Source: Rhizopus arrhizus (taxonomy: Eukaryota > Mucoromycota > Mucoromycetes > Mucorales > Rhizopodaceae). From it: a stretch of DNA of 64,000 nt. Position 1 is the stretch's first letter. Every line of letters begins with the position of its first letter. Below the pieces are notes generated by a model that was given only the letters and a program-made list of their open reading frames with translations, was not told where the DNA came from and searched no databases. The stretch covers positions 1,488,001 through 1,552,000 of the forward strand of contig JAKZZE010000007.1 in the NCBI GenBank assembly GCA_024220505.1. The letters are read 5' to 3'. Positions 1-11,302 of this stretch are shown piece by piece. The translations under genes were made by a program, and so were the position numbers.

Positions 1-138
1 TTACAGACACAAGCCATCTTGTTACGAGAAGAGTTGATTAGCTTAAAGACACTTTTATTGGCTCACAAGGATTGTAAAGTTGCTCAATCGAATGGAATCA
101 ATTTAAATGCTATTCAGAATATTTCATCTCTTCAATAA
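1..138 (+). CDS. bZIP transcription factor, ATF/CREB type, 3' end only
   Basis: The frame starting at base 1 reads to a TAA at 136-138 and gives 45 residues. It starts with a leucine-zipper-like stretch (LREELISLKTLLLAHKDC) that I recognise as the segment directly after the bZIP basic region and zipper in fungal ATF1/CRE-binding-type factors, where LKTLLLAHKDCPVAQ-like text is typical. The basic region and the rest of the gene lie upstream of the window. The family binds CRE-like TGACGT sites in the nucleus and is usually a target of stress MAP kinases; that role is family knowledge, not visible here. AT-rich 3' UTR follows. The next gene is convergent (minus strand). Confidence 0.7.
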   Translation, partial: LQTQAILLREELISLKTLLLAHKDCKVAQSNGINLNAIQNISSLQ

Positions 139-279
139 TCATTTTACATACAAAGAAAAAATAAAGATTGTAAATAAATAAAAAGGAATATATTTTTTAA
201 ATACAGAATAAATATAGGAAAGGGGGAGGGTATGAATGTAGAGTTGTTATGGATATTAATAAAAAAGGATAAATTCAAG

Positions 280-1046
280 TTACACAGTATTTTTCTTGAT
301 GACGCTCTTGATTCTCTTTGTCAGATTCTTGCGTTTGTCATTCAGCTTCAATGTCTCTCGTCTAAACAAGGAAGTAGTACGGGTTGGAAATGAGTGATGA
401 TTAGGTGGTGTAAGAGGCCTTGAAGCAGAAAAGGAAGATGAGCTAGAAGAAGATGAAATAATAGATCTATTTCCTATCATCACTTCTTCAATCACTAATT
501 CCTTCTTTTCTTCATAAACAACAGTAACTTTTTCTTTAACGTCTTGTTTTACTTGTTCTTTTATTATTTTAGGCTCTAGTAGAATTAAAGAATTCAAATC
601 AGAACTTAATCATCTCTTTCTCTCTTTCTCTTACCTTTTAATTCTTTTATTTCTTGTGATTTTTCTTCTTTTTCTTCTTCTTTTTCTTCTTCTTTTTCTT
701 GCATCTCTTTTTCTTTTTCTTGTACCTCTTCTTCCTTTTCTTCTTCCTTTTCTTCTTGCACTTCTTCTAACACTTCTTCTTGTGCCTCGTCTTCTATTTT
801 TTCTACCTCTTGTTCTTTTACTAGTTCCTTTATGGGTTCATGCACTAGTTCCTGTGCTTGTTCCACTAGTAGTGCTACTACTTCTTCTTCTTTTGGATGA
901 ACCTGCTCTTGCTTTACAAACACAGGCAACGTTTCCTCTTCTACTTCGGATTCATCTCGTTCTTCTTGTACAAAAACAGGATCATGTAGAGGGTGAACAG
1001 AAGTCCATAAACGTTCGTTATATAAGATAGATTGAATACGAAGCAT
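280..1046 (-). CDS. Glu-rich charged protein of unknown function, two exons
   Basis: I join exon 1 (1046-635) and exon 2 (575-280) across a 59-nt intron with donor GTAAGA (position 634) and acceptor CTACTAG (576). The join is in frame and gives 235 residues. Without splicing, exon 1 would stop at 606 and exon 2 would have no ATG. Exon 1 is dominated by Glu/Lys/Val/Gln repeats (EEKEEE, VQEK) likely to form a charged helix or coiled coil. Exon 2 has a Ser run, then a basic C-terminus (KLNDKRKNLTKRIKSVIKK). No enzyme motif or signal peptide is visible. The complementary strand carries a hydrophobic open frame (656-1030) that is only the shadow of Glu/Lys codons. I do not recognise the family. 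Confidence 0.6.
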
Positions 1047-2023
1047 AAAGAAATATTAGAAAGAAAAAGAGAGAGAGAGAGAAAGAATCCAATTTATTTG
1101 ATAATTGAGAGATCATTTGATGATTGTATACATGTGTTTATTCATTCCCCTTGTACATCTTTGTTATATAATGTAAGGGGATATTTTAGTTACATTACTT
1201 ATAAACCTATGACTTTGTGTAGCACAACGATATCAGTTCACACTCTAATCATCCAATGGATATCATTTCACTTTTATGATCCATAACTTATCCTCACTGA
1301 CCTTATTCACCTTTTAAATTCACCAAGCCTAGTCCTTGTTTCCTTTTTCACCTGAGCTGCATCAAAACAGGATGTTTGACAATCATTTTTGTAACCCCAC
1401 AAAAGACAATGCGATTTTTTATTGTAATACCAGATACTCGTATTACTTTACAAAACGATCCATTTGTTTACAATCCCACTCATTTGGGAAAAGAAGACTC
1501 TGTTTTAATAAGAGCGCAAGTTGACAAAAAAGTGAAATGATTCTATAAATCTGCAGACCTTATCGTTTTATATAAATGATATATCACGTATCATTTTCCC
1601 CCTTTTTTTTTTAACGAAAATCCTTTGGTTTTTATAGCAATTTGTATTGTTGGTAAGGATAACAATATTTTTTGTAAACTCCAGATTGAATTTATTGTCC
1701 ATGTAATTTCATTTGAACAATGCAACTTCTTTCAATATCCATTCCAATCTCAGTCAGATAAAAAAGAAATATAAAAATGCATATCCTTTACTACATTCAA
1801 TCATATAAGTATTAAGTTGAAGAATTAAAATAATTTGTTGCATGAATAACCTGCGCATTCTCTACATGTTCTATAGGCTCACTTGTGAGGGGAATAAAGC
1901 AAGCACTTTTTGAACAGCATAAGGATGTTGGAGAGGATAGCAAGATCTTCCTAGTACAAAATAACCTTGTTATTGATACGATCCTTCTCATCATCATCCT
2001 TCCCATTAAATTGATTATTATTG

Positions 2024-2055
<32 letters not shown>

Positions 2056-2098
2056 GCTAGTGGGTCTTTGATAAGAAGATCTGAATAAGGACTTTTTT
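1047..2098. other. Intergenic, no gene supported
   Basis: This kilobase lies between the upstream start of the Glu-rich gene and the 3' end of the DHX34-like gene. It has AT-rich sequence, a GA run near 1070 and a poly-A tract of about 30 at 2022-2053. Short open frames on either strand show no family resemblance and no splice-supported extension. Confidence 0.5.
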
Positions 2099-5000
2099 TT
2101 ATTGATGATGGCTTTCCATATGCTGAATGGCTTGATGTCTTCTAAAAGAATAGACTTTTCTACATACTTGGCAATACCAAAACGTCGCCAAGTTTTCAGG
2201 GATATACATGCTATCTACCGGTGAAGCACAAGAGGGTGCATTGATCGAATTGTAATAAAGATGAGGGGTGATTTGAATTCCAGAGCGAATGACTAAAGAA
2301 TATAAATAACAAATCATGCCGTAGTTGATATCGTTTTACCTTCTTTTGGATTCCAAGATCGAGGTAGACTTTGATCTTTATCTTGAGATTCAATGTATTT
2401 AGGAAACTAAGAACAGGATATGAGTGAGCCTTTCTTTGATTTTCATAAGCTTACCATTTTTAATAATTCAGTAGTTTTGCCAATACTTAATTCTGCAGAA
2501 ATGGAAGTTTCCATAAAATAGACCAATTTTTCTATATAAAAAATAGGTTAGTCATCCCTGATACTCACTTTTTTTTTTTTTTTTTTTTTTTGTACCAGAA
2601 AGTGATTTTATTTCTTTTTCACAAGTTGATTCCTTTAGATCCATTGTTGCTTCTTGATCTGAAATGATCTGTTGTATGCCCAGTGGTAATCCTTTTCGTA
2701 TTTCTGGACTGATTACCCATTCTGTGTCCAACTCTGCAGACTAAACAAACTAGTTAATCCTATTCTCTTTCGGGTTTTTTATGCCTACGATTCACTCACT
2801 TTGCCTAATCCTTGACTGATGCGAAGATTTAATAATCGAGTCCACATGGTACGTAGTTGGGTTGATAACTGAAGTACATATTCCGCAACAGGTGCTGTAC
2901 GGAACTTGATGACATAATAAGAATCCATCACCAACATACTACAGTCTGTATTTGTATCAACTAAACATACAGAGGATTAGATACAAAAATATGAACAATC
3001 AAACAACTTACTTGTCTTTGAAAATAAAAGTAAAGCATGAATCCCTACACACAACAGTTTGAGTTGTACACTTTTAGATTATCAAATTGTTTTTACCTGG
3101 CATTCGTGTGATATTTAAAATAAAAGGTTTTGTAGTTTCTAAAAGTTGTAGGTAACATAGCAATTGTTGATCCATGGTATCCTCTACCATCTTATCGTCT
3201 ATTTTAAGTTAATACATGTCTTTAGCTGTTCTAAAATTAAACGTTACCTTTTCGAATGTTGGATGGATTTCCTTGTACCCAATCTGGATTTGAAGCAATG
3301 ACACTGGTAGGATGAATGGATAAAAAGCTTTTGACTATCTCACATTACCTTTAGTAGGTCCACAATTGATATCATTTATATGTGTACCTGGCGTATGAAA
3401 CATGATTTCATTACTATTTCTGTGTGCATTGTGCTCATCACCAATAGCCAATTGTGGATATAAAGCAGAACAAATGATCAGCTTCACAAGTTGAATCTGC
3501 CAATCATCCAGACTCGACACTTTCTTATTACGGTGCATCAGTGAAAACTCAAGATCTCGTATGTCTACCCTGTCTTCTTCATCCTCATTCTCATCTTGCA
3601 CCAATCTCTTACGTTTCCTACTCGATCGTATATCAAATCGCTCTCTCCTTAGCTTCTCCTTCACCTTATATCTCTCTTCTTTGTCATCCTCCGTCACTGT
3701 CCTTGATGCCAGGCCTGGCTGAAAATCATTTAAAATCTTTTCAAACTGTCTCTTCATCTTTGCAATTTCATATAGTCTTTGCTCCTCAACACCGTGCCTT
3801 TTACACCATTTACGAGAAGACTCCTGCCTTGGAAATTAATATTGCACACAGCATCTGTCCGCTTCCTAACCTTTCGATCATTTTTCACGTCCAACCAAGC
3901 TTGCCACACATTTAATAAAGTAAATGGATCACCGTGTTTTGAATCAAATTGATTTCGATTCTAAATCATATCCTCAGTACAAACCACTACCCTTACTATC
4001 TTTATCTACCTTGATAACGTCTGCATTCCTATTCGTCATGCGAACAAAGGGAGATTGAACACTCATGCCGGCAGCAATGGTAACAATCGGGTCCACCATT
4101 TGAAACACCTAATACCCGTCAGCTTTCTGCACACACACAACTTATTGAATGTTTACTGACCACGCCTAAAATGAGCATCTTTCCAACGATCGCATCCACA
4201 GGTAACTGGGCCAGTACGGATCCTAAGCCAGTGATCTGTTCATTTAGATCTAAAGCGCCCAAATTTTGTAAAAACGCGATCGAGGCATGAACGGCATGCA
4301 TCGACGGTGCCTGTGGATCCCTTTTAGCAAGCCATATGATGTCTCTTTGACCTTACCTCAATGTAATCAAACTGTCTCGGATCACCTAATTCCATGCACT
4401 TGATCTGCAGCAAGAGCGGTTCAAGCGAGGCTCGCTGGATTTCGGGAATAGCAAAATCATGAAGATGGTGAAACTCGTTTTCAGAATAAAGCCGAAAACA
4501 TTCACCGGGTCCCGTACGACCCGCTCGCCCGGTGCGTTGCTTGGCACTCGCTTTGGAAATCCAGAATTCAGAGAGCCGGCTCATGTTGGATGCCGGATCA
4601 TGATTCATTTCCTTTACTTTGCCTGTCACAAGTAGATGAGATCAGAGAGGAAACTGAAGAAAGCAAAAGGAGGGCTGACCTGAATCAATAATGAATCGAA
4701 TGCCATCAATAGTGATACTTGTCTCTGCACTACAAAAAGAAGCAAGTCAATAGATGTACAAGTGGCATGGTGTTGTACTTACATGTTTGAACTAATAATG
4801 CATTTCCTGACTCCTTCTGGAGCGGAATCAAAGACCTTTTCTTGATCTTCTACTGAAAGAGAAGAATGAAGCATGAGTACAATCCATTTCCTATATAAAT
4901 CAAGTAAGAAAGCATGATAAACAACAGGCTGTCATATACTTTGATTCTTCTGTATGTTCTATCAATGCCTCTGCAAGTGTCGATATCTTTTTCATCTTGT

Positions 5001-6697
5001 GAGTAAAAAAGCAAAAAGAAACCATTTTCTCTAAAAAATTATACCTCATTTATGCCTGACATAAAGATGAGCAAATCACCTCTTTCTCCTGCTGGAACGG
5101 ATTGATCAATGTAATCCATGACTTTTATATAAGGTGCTATTTTACACTATCAGCAACAATCACACACGCATTCTTTTTCTGTACCTGGATTGATAGGCTG
5201 AGGTCGACTTGGTATAGAACTCTAATCGGTGTGTTAATTCTCTCCTTTTTTTATGCTGTATATACCTTGACAACATCTGCCTGTCTTTTCCTATGTGCTG
5301 CTTCATTCACCAGATGTGGATCTTCATCTCCTTGTGGCCAATAGTGTACCTTGACACTGTACATTTTGCCAGGTATAATCAAGGTGGGTGCATTATAATA
5401 TTGTGCAAATAATTCAGCATTGATAGTAGCACTCATCAAGACCACATAGAGGTCTTTACGTATACTCAGTGTCTTTTTTAAAAGAGATAGTAAAAAATCG
5501 CCTATACCAAAAAGACGTAAGTTTCGTTATTCTCAAGAAATCCTATTTACCCATCATGTGTCTTTCATGAACTTCATCGACTACAATCACATCATACATA
5601 GACAGTGTGTTATCTAGAGCATACTGTCGAAGCAAAAGTCCCTTTTCATGATTGATTTAGATTTTAATTTTAAAGGTGACAGTGTTACCTCTGTCAAGAA
5701 CAAGACGCGTGTTCTATTTGTCTTGGTTCCTTCAAATCGCACTTGATAAGCTACTTTAGATCCATACTCATTCAATGTCTCATAGCTAATAAAGTTTATC
5801 TGTCTCGTTCAGTGCACACACACACACATCATTACCTAACACGTCTGGCCAAAGATGAACAAGCAATACGTCGTGGTTGGGTACATGCGATCTTGTCGAA
5901 TCCAGCCTTCATCAATATCTGAGGTACTAGAAACACATCACTGGTTTAGCTACACGGATTCCCACTCGGGATACACACTCACCTTGTGTACTTTTACCAC
6001 ATCCCGTATCACCCGCGATCAGCAAGACCCGATGCTCTCTTAATGTCTGAACGATCGCATTCGCAAACGGCGTCACTGGCAACAGCTTGCGGCCGCTCTC
6101 AATCTTTTCTTTCACGCCCTCTTTTTTCTTTTGGCTGAAATCATGAAACAGGATCAACGCGTGTCTCATCAGCTCTCCTTCTTCTTTGGTCACCGATCCG
6201 TCCTTGTACTCCTTGTCTCTGTAGATGCTTTCCTTCAATTTGACATAAAATCCTAAAGACACAACTCAGTTTGCTCTCTTTTTCCTTTCTCTAGTTACCC
6301 TCAAATTCATAGTAAATGGACGAACCCGAAGGCAAGTACCATGATGCCAACCCTCGCTTTCTTTTCGAAAAAAACAAGTCATCGGTTTCTTCTGTCCAAG
6401 GCCGATCGAACATAAGACAGGTGGCTGTGCTTTTTCTCTTTTCTTTAACATATTCTTGCGCTTCTTTCATTGCTTTATAATAGTCATTGGGATTGTAAAT
6501 CTAAAAACTCATGTACAGATCATTCTTATCAGTTTCCTTTTGAAATATATATATATATTTATATATAAAGTATTTACAATAGCTTTGAGATCCCAAATTT
6601 GTTTATTGTAAAGCTCATTTTTCACTAATCGACCGTCGACATCGTATTTTTCTTCAGGTACATACTCTTTTCTTCTACGTTTATAATGTCCACTCAT
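2099..6697 (-). CDS. DHX34: DHX34-type DExH-box RNA helicase, 25 exons
   Basis: All exons join in frame to 1118 residues, close to animal DHX34 (about 1140). Exons (minus): 6697-6578, 6500-6299, 6252-5983, 5926-5836, 5785-5689, 5641-5551, 5501-5266, 5221-5185, 5136-5045, 4995-4940, 4890-4783, 4729-4680, 4622-4357, 4310-4161, 4108-4010, 3960-3871, 3823-3388, 3334-3248, 3198-3097, 3045-3013, 2960-2800, 2740-2596, 2531-2455, 2406-2340, 2292-2099. Visible motifs: GDTGCGKST (about 188-196), TQPRRIA, DEVH (about 282-285, the DHX34-type variant of DEAH), SAT (314-316), QRTGRAGR (512-519), then the HA2 region ([17 protein letters not shown]) and an OB-fold-like part. The last 30 residues hold a C2H2-like finger (CQVC..H..H). 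In animals DHX34 is an ATP-driven helicase of nonsense-mediated mRNA decay; the same role here is inference. The start ATG at 6697 is the first in frame after the 5' UTR. Confidence 0.93.
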
Positions 6698-6753
6698 TAC
6701 GGAAGAAAAAACATACACTTGCTCTTTCTGGTGGATTTTAATGCACCCATTGT

Positions 6754-6766
6754 TCCGATCCGGACG
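6754..6766. promoter_or_regulatory. TCCGATCCGGACG promoter element (DHX34 side)
   Basis: This GC-rich near-palindrome stands out in AT-rich DNA 57 bp upstream of the helicase start codon. It matches the elements found upstream of RPL10, RPL15 and RPL4 in this window. Binding factor unknown. Confidence 0.5.
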
Positions 6767-7801
6767 TGTGTTGTAAGAAAATGAGCATGAAAGTAAACAT
6801 TTTAAGACAAGTGTGAGGCCATTTTTTAATGTACTCAAAGAGGCCTCAAGCCCCCATGTCTCTTTTAGATCAAGTCCATGAAAGAACACAAAATGACTGT
6901 GGTCAGTAAAACATGAACTGCGTCTTTATTGATACTTTAAAAGTTGCATGTTTGCGCTATATGATTGAATGCAGCTGTAGATGACTTTGTGAGAAAAAAA
7001 GATCTTGTATTCCCAAAGACCATGACGGGGATATTCACTAGTATCATTTGAAGCATAAAATAGAATGATCTATGATGGTCATGCTCATAGTAAAGTGCCC
7101 ACATAAGATATCTCAAGAATTCTTTACTGTTTACAATAAAAGAGCGATCGGAGGCCACCTCGTTTTTATGAGGTTCATCTTTAGTCATTACAGCTTGCTC
7201 ATGTCTGGTTGAGATGAGTTCATTTAAGCACAGGATGACTCTATCTAATATGAAAGCATGGCCCGATTGGTTAGAGATACGAAGTAGAATGGATTATGCT
7301 TTTCCTACTGAAAACAGACATATTACTCTTTTCATCATTCAACCCTCATCTAAAATCCTCCTCGGCACTATTCATCGTACGGAGACATCCCATCAATCAA
7401 AGAGGATCAAGACCTTTAAACAGCACACTTGGACATGGTGAGCCCAAAGTCTTGGATTACCATCCTTTCCTTGTCAACTCCTTTTCCAGTGGCAAGATGA
7501 AACTTTTAAAGCCGACTTGTTAAACATCTTTTCTGATGGTCTATGCTGAAAGATATAAAAAAGCACTGTTAAAAAAACATTGGCCAAAAGCACTTGAAGA
7601 CTTCCCTCATGGTCCATTCAACGCATTCCGTCCACACGCTCTCAGCTTTTAAGATCAAAAAAGGAGCTGTGAGAAATGAAAAGGTTGCTTCTTCACCTTT
7701 CTACTTTATCCAGTGATGTTTGGTGTTTTTAAAATAAAGGTAAACCGGCATGAAAGCAACATGTGTTACAAAAGATCAGTGACCTATCACATACCCGCTT
7801 G

Positions 7802-7814
7802 TCCGGACCGGACA
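7802..7814. promoter_or_regulatory. TCCGGACCGGACA promoter element (RPL10)
   Basis: The element lies 193 bp upstream of the RPL10 start codon. It is the most symmetric of the four loci, with overlapping CCGGAC/GTCCGG half-sites, and is likely a binding site shared by ribosomal-protein genes (inference from recurrence). Confidence 0.6.
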
Positions 7815-8007
7815 CTGATCAAAATCCGAGACTAGAGAGGATGATGATGCCCATGAACAGGTGTTAAGAATGTGTGAAGGAGGGAGGGAGGGGGGCAAGA
7901 AGATGCCCATCCGAGCAAGCACCTGTCTCTCTTTACCTTCGTACTTGGTAAGTGGATAGAGAAGAGATGGATGGATGATAGTAAACGACGGTTGGTAGTG
8001 ATTCAAA

Positions 8008-8658
8008 ATGGGTCGTCGTCCTGCACGTTGTTATCGTTACTGTAAGAACAAGCCTTACCCCAAGTCCAGATACTGTCGTGGTGTTCCCGATGCCAAGTTG
8101 AGAATTTACGATTTAGGTCGCAAGAAGGCATCCGTTGACGATTTCCCTCTCTGTATTCACTTGGTCTCCAACGAATACGAACAACTCTCTGCTGAAGCGC
8201 TTGAAGCCGGTCGTATCTGTGCCAACAAGTACATGGCCAAGACCTCTGGTAAGGATTCCTTCCACATGCGTATCCGTGTCCACCCCTACCACGTCACTCG
8301 TATCAACAAGATGTTGTCTTGTGCTGGTGCTGATAGATTGCAAACCGGTATGCGTGGTGCTTTCGGTAAGCCCAACGGTTTGGTCGCTCGTGTCAACATT
8401 GGTCAAATCATTTTCTCTGTTCGTTCCAAGGATTCCAACAAGGCTGTGGTCATTGAAGCCTTGAGACGTTGCAAGTACAAGTTCCCTGGTCAACAAAAGA
8501 TCATTATCTCCAAGAAGTGGGGTTTCACTCCTTTGGACCGTGCTGACTATGTCGAAGCTCGTTCCAAGGGTCTCGTCAAGCCCGATGGTTGTTATGTCAA
8601 ATTCGTTCCTCAAAAGGGCAGTCTTGCCAATTACTTTAAGGAAGCTGTCAAGGCTTAA
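8008..8658 (+). CDS. RPL10: 60S ribosomal protein L10 (uL16)
   Basis: A single intronless frame of 216 residues begins [20 protein letters not shown], which is the invariant uL16/RPL10 N-terminus, and contains the conserved [27 protein letters not shown] region near residues 145-170. uL16 joins the large subunit late in the cytoplasm, near the peptidyl-transferase and A-site finger region. The length equals the family norm (about 214-221). Codon use is strongly biased (GGT, AAG, GTC), as expected for high expression. A long antisense frame (8784-8113) is a shadow of this bias. The shared GC-rich element sits upstream at 7802-7814. Confidence 0.98.
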   Translation: MGRRPARCYRYCKNKPYPKSRYCRGVPDAKLRIYDLGRKKASVDDFPLCIHLVSNEYEQLSAEALEAGRICANKYMAKTSGKDSFHMRIRVHPYHVTRINKMLSCAGADRLQTGMRGAFGKPNGLVARVNIGQIIFSVRSKDSNKAVVIEALRRCKYKFPGQQKIIISKKWGFTPLDRADYVEARSKGLVKPDGCYVKFVPQKGSLANYFKEAVKA

Positions 8659-9015
8659 TTTATTTTTTCTTGTATCATAATCATAATAAAGACTTGTAAA
8701 AAAGATGGCTTCTCCTTTGTGGCATGAATAAAGTAATAAAAAAGAAAACACCGACGATTCAAAGCCAATGAGTGAACAAAGCACGTTATTGGATTATCAG
8801 GTGCACAAAGCTTAAATAAGGGAAAACAACTGGATATCTACACTTCAGGTTTTTTATATTTGGGGTAATCGAACCACTCTTTTAACATGCGCTTAATATA
8901 ACACACTCACACAATAAACGCACACGTTCACAGCATTATTTATAAATATATATTAAATCATCTCAACTCCGAACACCTCTCTTTCTCTCTCTCTCTCTCT
9001 CTCTTTTATTACACT
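8659..9015. other. Intergenic with CT microsatellite
   Basis: This spacer holds the RPL10 3' UTR (AATAAAG near 8686) and the promoter of the downstream coiled-coil gene. A run of CT dinucleotides (about 8978-9003) precedes that gene's ATG, as a pyrimidine-rich promoter or 5' UTR tract. Confidence 0.5.
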
Positions 9016-10056
9016 ATGGAATCTACAGAGAGATGGACCATGAAGAAACCTTCTTCAAGTAGTCTAAGAGATAAAGAGCTTCAGCGTATCAAAAGTTTAG
9101 CCGTCGTCTCTGTCCTCAACAAAACCTTTGCAGACACAGAACCAAGTCAGGTCATCTCCAAAAGAAGTTCTGAACTCAACTTTTCGACTGAACTGCAAGG
9201 CAAATATCAAGAATCACTGAAACAGTTGGCAGCAGCCAAGGAGCAAAATGACCATCAATCCCAGCTACTCTTGCTACAAGAAGCGCTTGTACAGGCTCTT
9301 TCTGAACAGATAGAGTATCTCACTTTTGAGAATGAAAAGCTATTAATGCAGCGTCCTCAGCTTGAGCAAGAGGATACGGTTCAATCCATTCGACAAACAC
9401 TCGATACACTCGTTCATGACGACTGGCAGGATCAGTTAGCCTCAGTGCACAGCCGGCTCGAGGAAACGGAAAGAAGGATAGGAAGCGTAGAAAGAGCGGC
9501 ACATGATCTTCAACAGGAAACACAAGCTCAGACAGTCTGTATCGAGACCAAAGTAGAGACACTGATGGATCGATTGAAGGAAAAAGAAGACATGGTGGAC
9601 AAGTTGTATTATGAACAGCAACTCAGCAGCCTCTTTCCTCAACCGTCCAGTTCTTCTCGCTCTTCACTTCACAGCACATCCAGCCATGGTCAAAAACCAG
9701 CCACAGCCCGTTTGAAATCCATCCCTGCCCCTGCCCCTCCTCCTTCCGCTCCTTTACCCCCCATCCCTACCCATCCAGTTGAAAATATACCTGTCATTGC
9801 CTCAAGACACATGTCCATCAGCAGCAGGCCTGTCTCGAGCACCTTTTCAGAACCAGTCGTCTCTCAAGTGTATTACAAGGAATTCACTGAACAATTGCAG
9901 CAGCGGCTATCCATGTCAAAAGAGATGGATGACCTGAGTCTTTGGACACCCAGTGATTATGACGAGATACAACGAAAAATAGAATCCAAAGATTGGTTGG
10001 AAGACCAACAGAAAGGTGCCTTCTGGAAAGGCATGAAGAAGAAGTTGCGTGTTTAA
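9016..10056 (+). CDS. Coiled-coil protein with Ser/Pro-rich linker, unknown function
   Basis: One intronless frame of 346 residues. Residues about 60-200 are Glu/Gln/Leu-rich with heptad-like spacing (LLLLQEALVQALSEQIEYL; DRLKEKEDMVDKL) and should form a coiled coil. Residues about 205-250 are Ser/Pro-rich (PAPAPPPSAPLPPIP), and the C-terminal 70 residues are helical and acidic/basic, ending KKKLRV. No signal peptide or enzyme motif is seen. The ATG follows a long CT tract in the 5' region. I do not recognise a named family; a cytoskeletal or scaffold role would be a guess. Confidence 0.75.
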   Translation: MESTERWTMKKPSSSSLRDKELQRIKSLAVVSVLNKTFADTEPSQVISKRSSELNFSTELQGKYQESLKQLAAAKEQNDHQSQLLLLQEALVQALSEQIEYLTFENEKLLMQRPQLEQEDTVQSIRQTLDTLVHDDWQDQLASVHSRLEETERRIGSVERAAHDLQQETQAQTVCIETKVETLMDRLKEKEDMVDKLYYEQQLSSLFPQPSSSSRSSLHSTSSHGQKPATARLKSIPAPAPPPSAPLPPIPTHPVENIPVIASRHMSISSRPVSSTFSEPVVSQVYYKEFTEQLQQRLSMSKEMDDLSLWTPSDYDEIQRKIESKDWLEDQQKGAFWKGMKKKLRV

Positions 10057-10076
10057 TTATGTGTATAATAAATAAA

Positions 10077-10763
10077 TTATATAAAGTATAAAACGGTCAT
10101 CATCACAGCAGTACCCAGTGCCCCGGCGCTTATTGTGGAAGCACCCGAGGTGGCATGGGTAGTACTAGGAGCAGTCGTGCTTGAGGCACTTGAACTGTTG
10201 TTGGCAACTATATTCGTTGCAGTAGAGGTAGGAAGAGCAGAACTAGACCAGGGAGTCACGGAACTATCGAAAGGCTTTTAGCTTTTTTTTTTTTTTTTTT
10301 TTTTCTTACACATTGGCACCAGGCATAGAACAATAGTTTTCAACGGCACCTTGCTGTGAAAGCAAACCGGTGTCATTAGGACAATTGTTCCAACAAGATA
10401 ACTTTTGCTTATTCGTCTAAGATAGGATCATGATTAGTATAACAGTACAACCATTGTATTTTGTCTTACAGAACACAAACAGGCAAAATCTATAGAAAAC
10501 AATCAATGCTTGTTACACCTATTTTATATTTTATTTACCTTGATTTCCACATCTCTTTATATAATCATCTTGATTTTGTATACACAAATCAAATCTATTA
10601 AAAGAATTATAATCCTTTAATCTCTCATCATCACTTGTACTTACACGCTTTGAACGGCACATGCAGAATTAGAGGTACGGGTAGGTGCTTCAGAAGCAGT
10701 GGCACTTTGGGCAGAGACAATGGCTAAAGAACTTGCTACTAAACTTAAAGCAATCAATTTCAT
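10077..10763 (-). CDS. Small secreted GPI-anchored Ser/Thr-rich protein, five exons
   Basis: Exons 10763-10645, 10594-10539, 10489-10470, 10416-10310 and 10263-10077 join in frame to 162 residues. The N-terminus (MKLIALSLVASSLAIVSAQ) is a signal peptide. A Cys-rich domain follows (CAVQSV..LC, DFACLC, CWNNCPND, YCSMPG), matching the pattern of the widespread fungal GPI-anchored Ser/Thr-rich proteins. A Ser/Thr/Ala spacer is then followed by a hydrophobic C-terminus (ALGTAVMMTVLYFI), as for GPI attachment. The third exon is only 20 nt. The last intron has a poly-T tract on the plus strand (10283-10304). The product probably sits in the cell wall or on the outer plasma membrane. Confidence 0.8.
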
Positions 10764-10913
10764 TGCAATTGTGTGTAAAGAAAAAGGAAAAAAAAAAAAA
10801 AATAAAAAAAAAATAAAAAAAAGAATGGATCTTTATATCTGTAAGGAGGTGATACAGGGAGCATACAGTGAAAGCTCAAGAACCAATGAATATTTATTCT
10901 GTGTAACAAAGGA

Positions 10914-11256
10914 TTACAATTTCGCCTTCTTTTTCTTTCCTGCTTCTATTATGAAAAGAGTTAGATACAGACAGATAACACTGAAAAACTTACCGATAAA
11001 TTGACGGATGCTTTCGATTGATTCAGCACTTTCCATTCGCTCTCCTAACGCATGCATCTCTTCCCTATTCACTTTCTCCAATAACTCGACATCTATACCA
11101 CGAATCAAACGTTTTGTGGTCCTGACCGCCGACACAGAAAACTGAGCCGCTTGATCCGCAATGGCAAGTACTTTATCACGAAAACCATCACTCTCTATCA
11201 ATCGACTGATCAAACCGCAATCTACCATTTCCTGGGCTGTAAACGTCCTTCCAAGC

Positions 11257-11302
<46 letters not shown>

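Larger units (their letters stand above)
6698..8007. other. Divergent promoter region of DHX34-like gene and RPL10
   Basis: The two genes diverge from this 1.3-kb spacer. It contains the GC-rich palindromic element at 6754-6766 next to the DHX34-like start and another at 7802-7814 near RPL10 (separate entries). Between 6930 and 7700 there are short open frames on both strands (for example minus 7188-6937 and plus 7214-7441) that I cannot match to anything and that do not join through convincing introns; they may be a decayed gene. Confidence 0.4.

Noticed and set aside
656..1030. Highly hydrophobic plus-strand frame, possible membrane protein
   Set aside because: It is the complement of Glu/Lys repeats in a better-supported spliced gene.
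3335..3387. Direct continuation of the DHX34 exon to the stop at 3335
   Set aside because: A 53-nt intron (GTACAC..GATAG with CTACTAA branch) joins the conserved [11 protein letters not shown] segment in frame; the unspliced tail has no family match.
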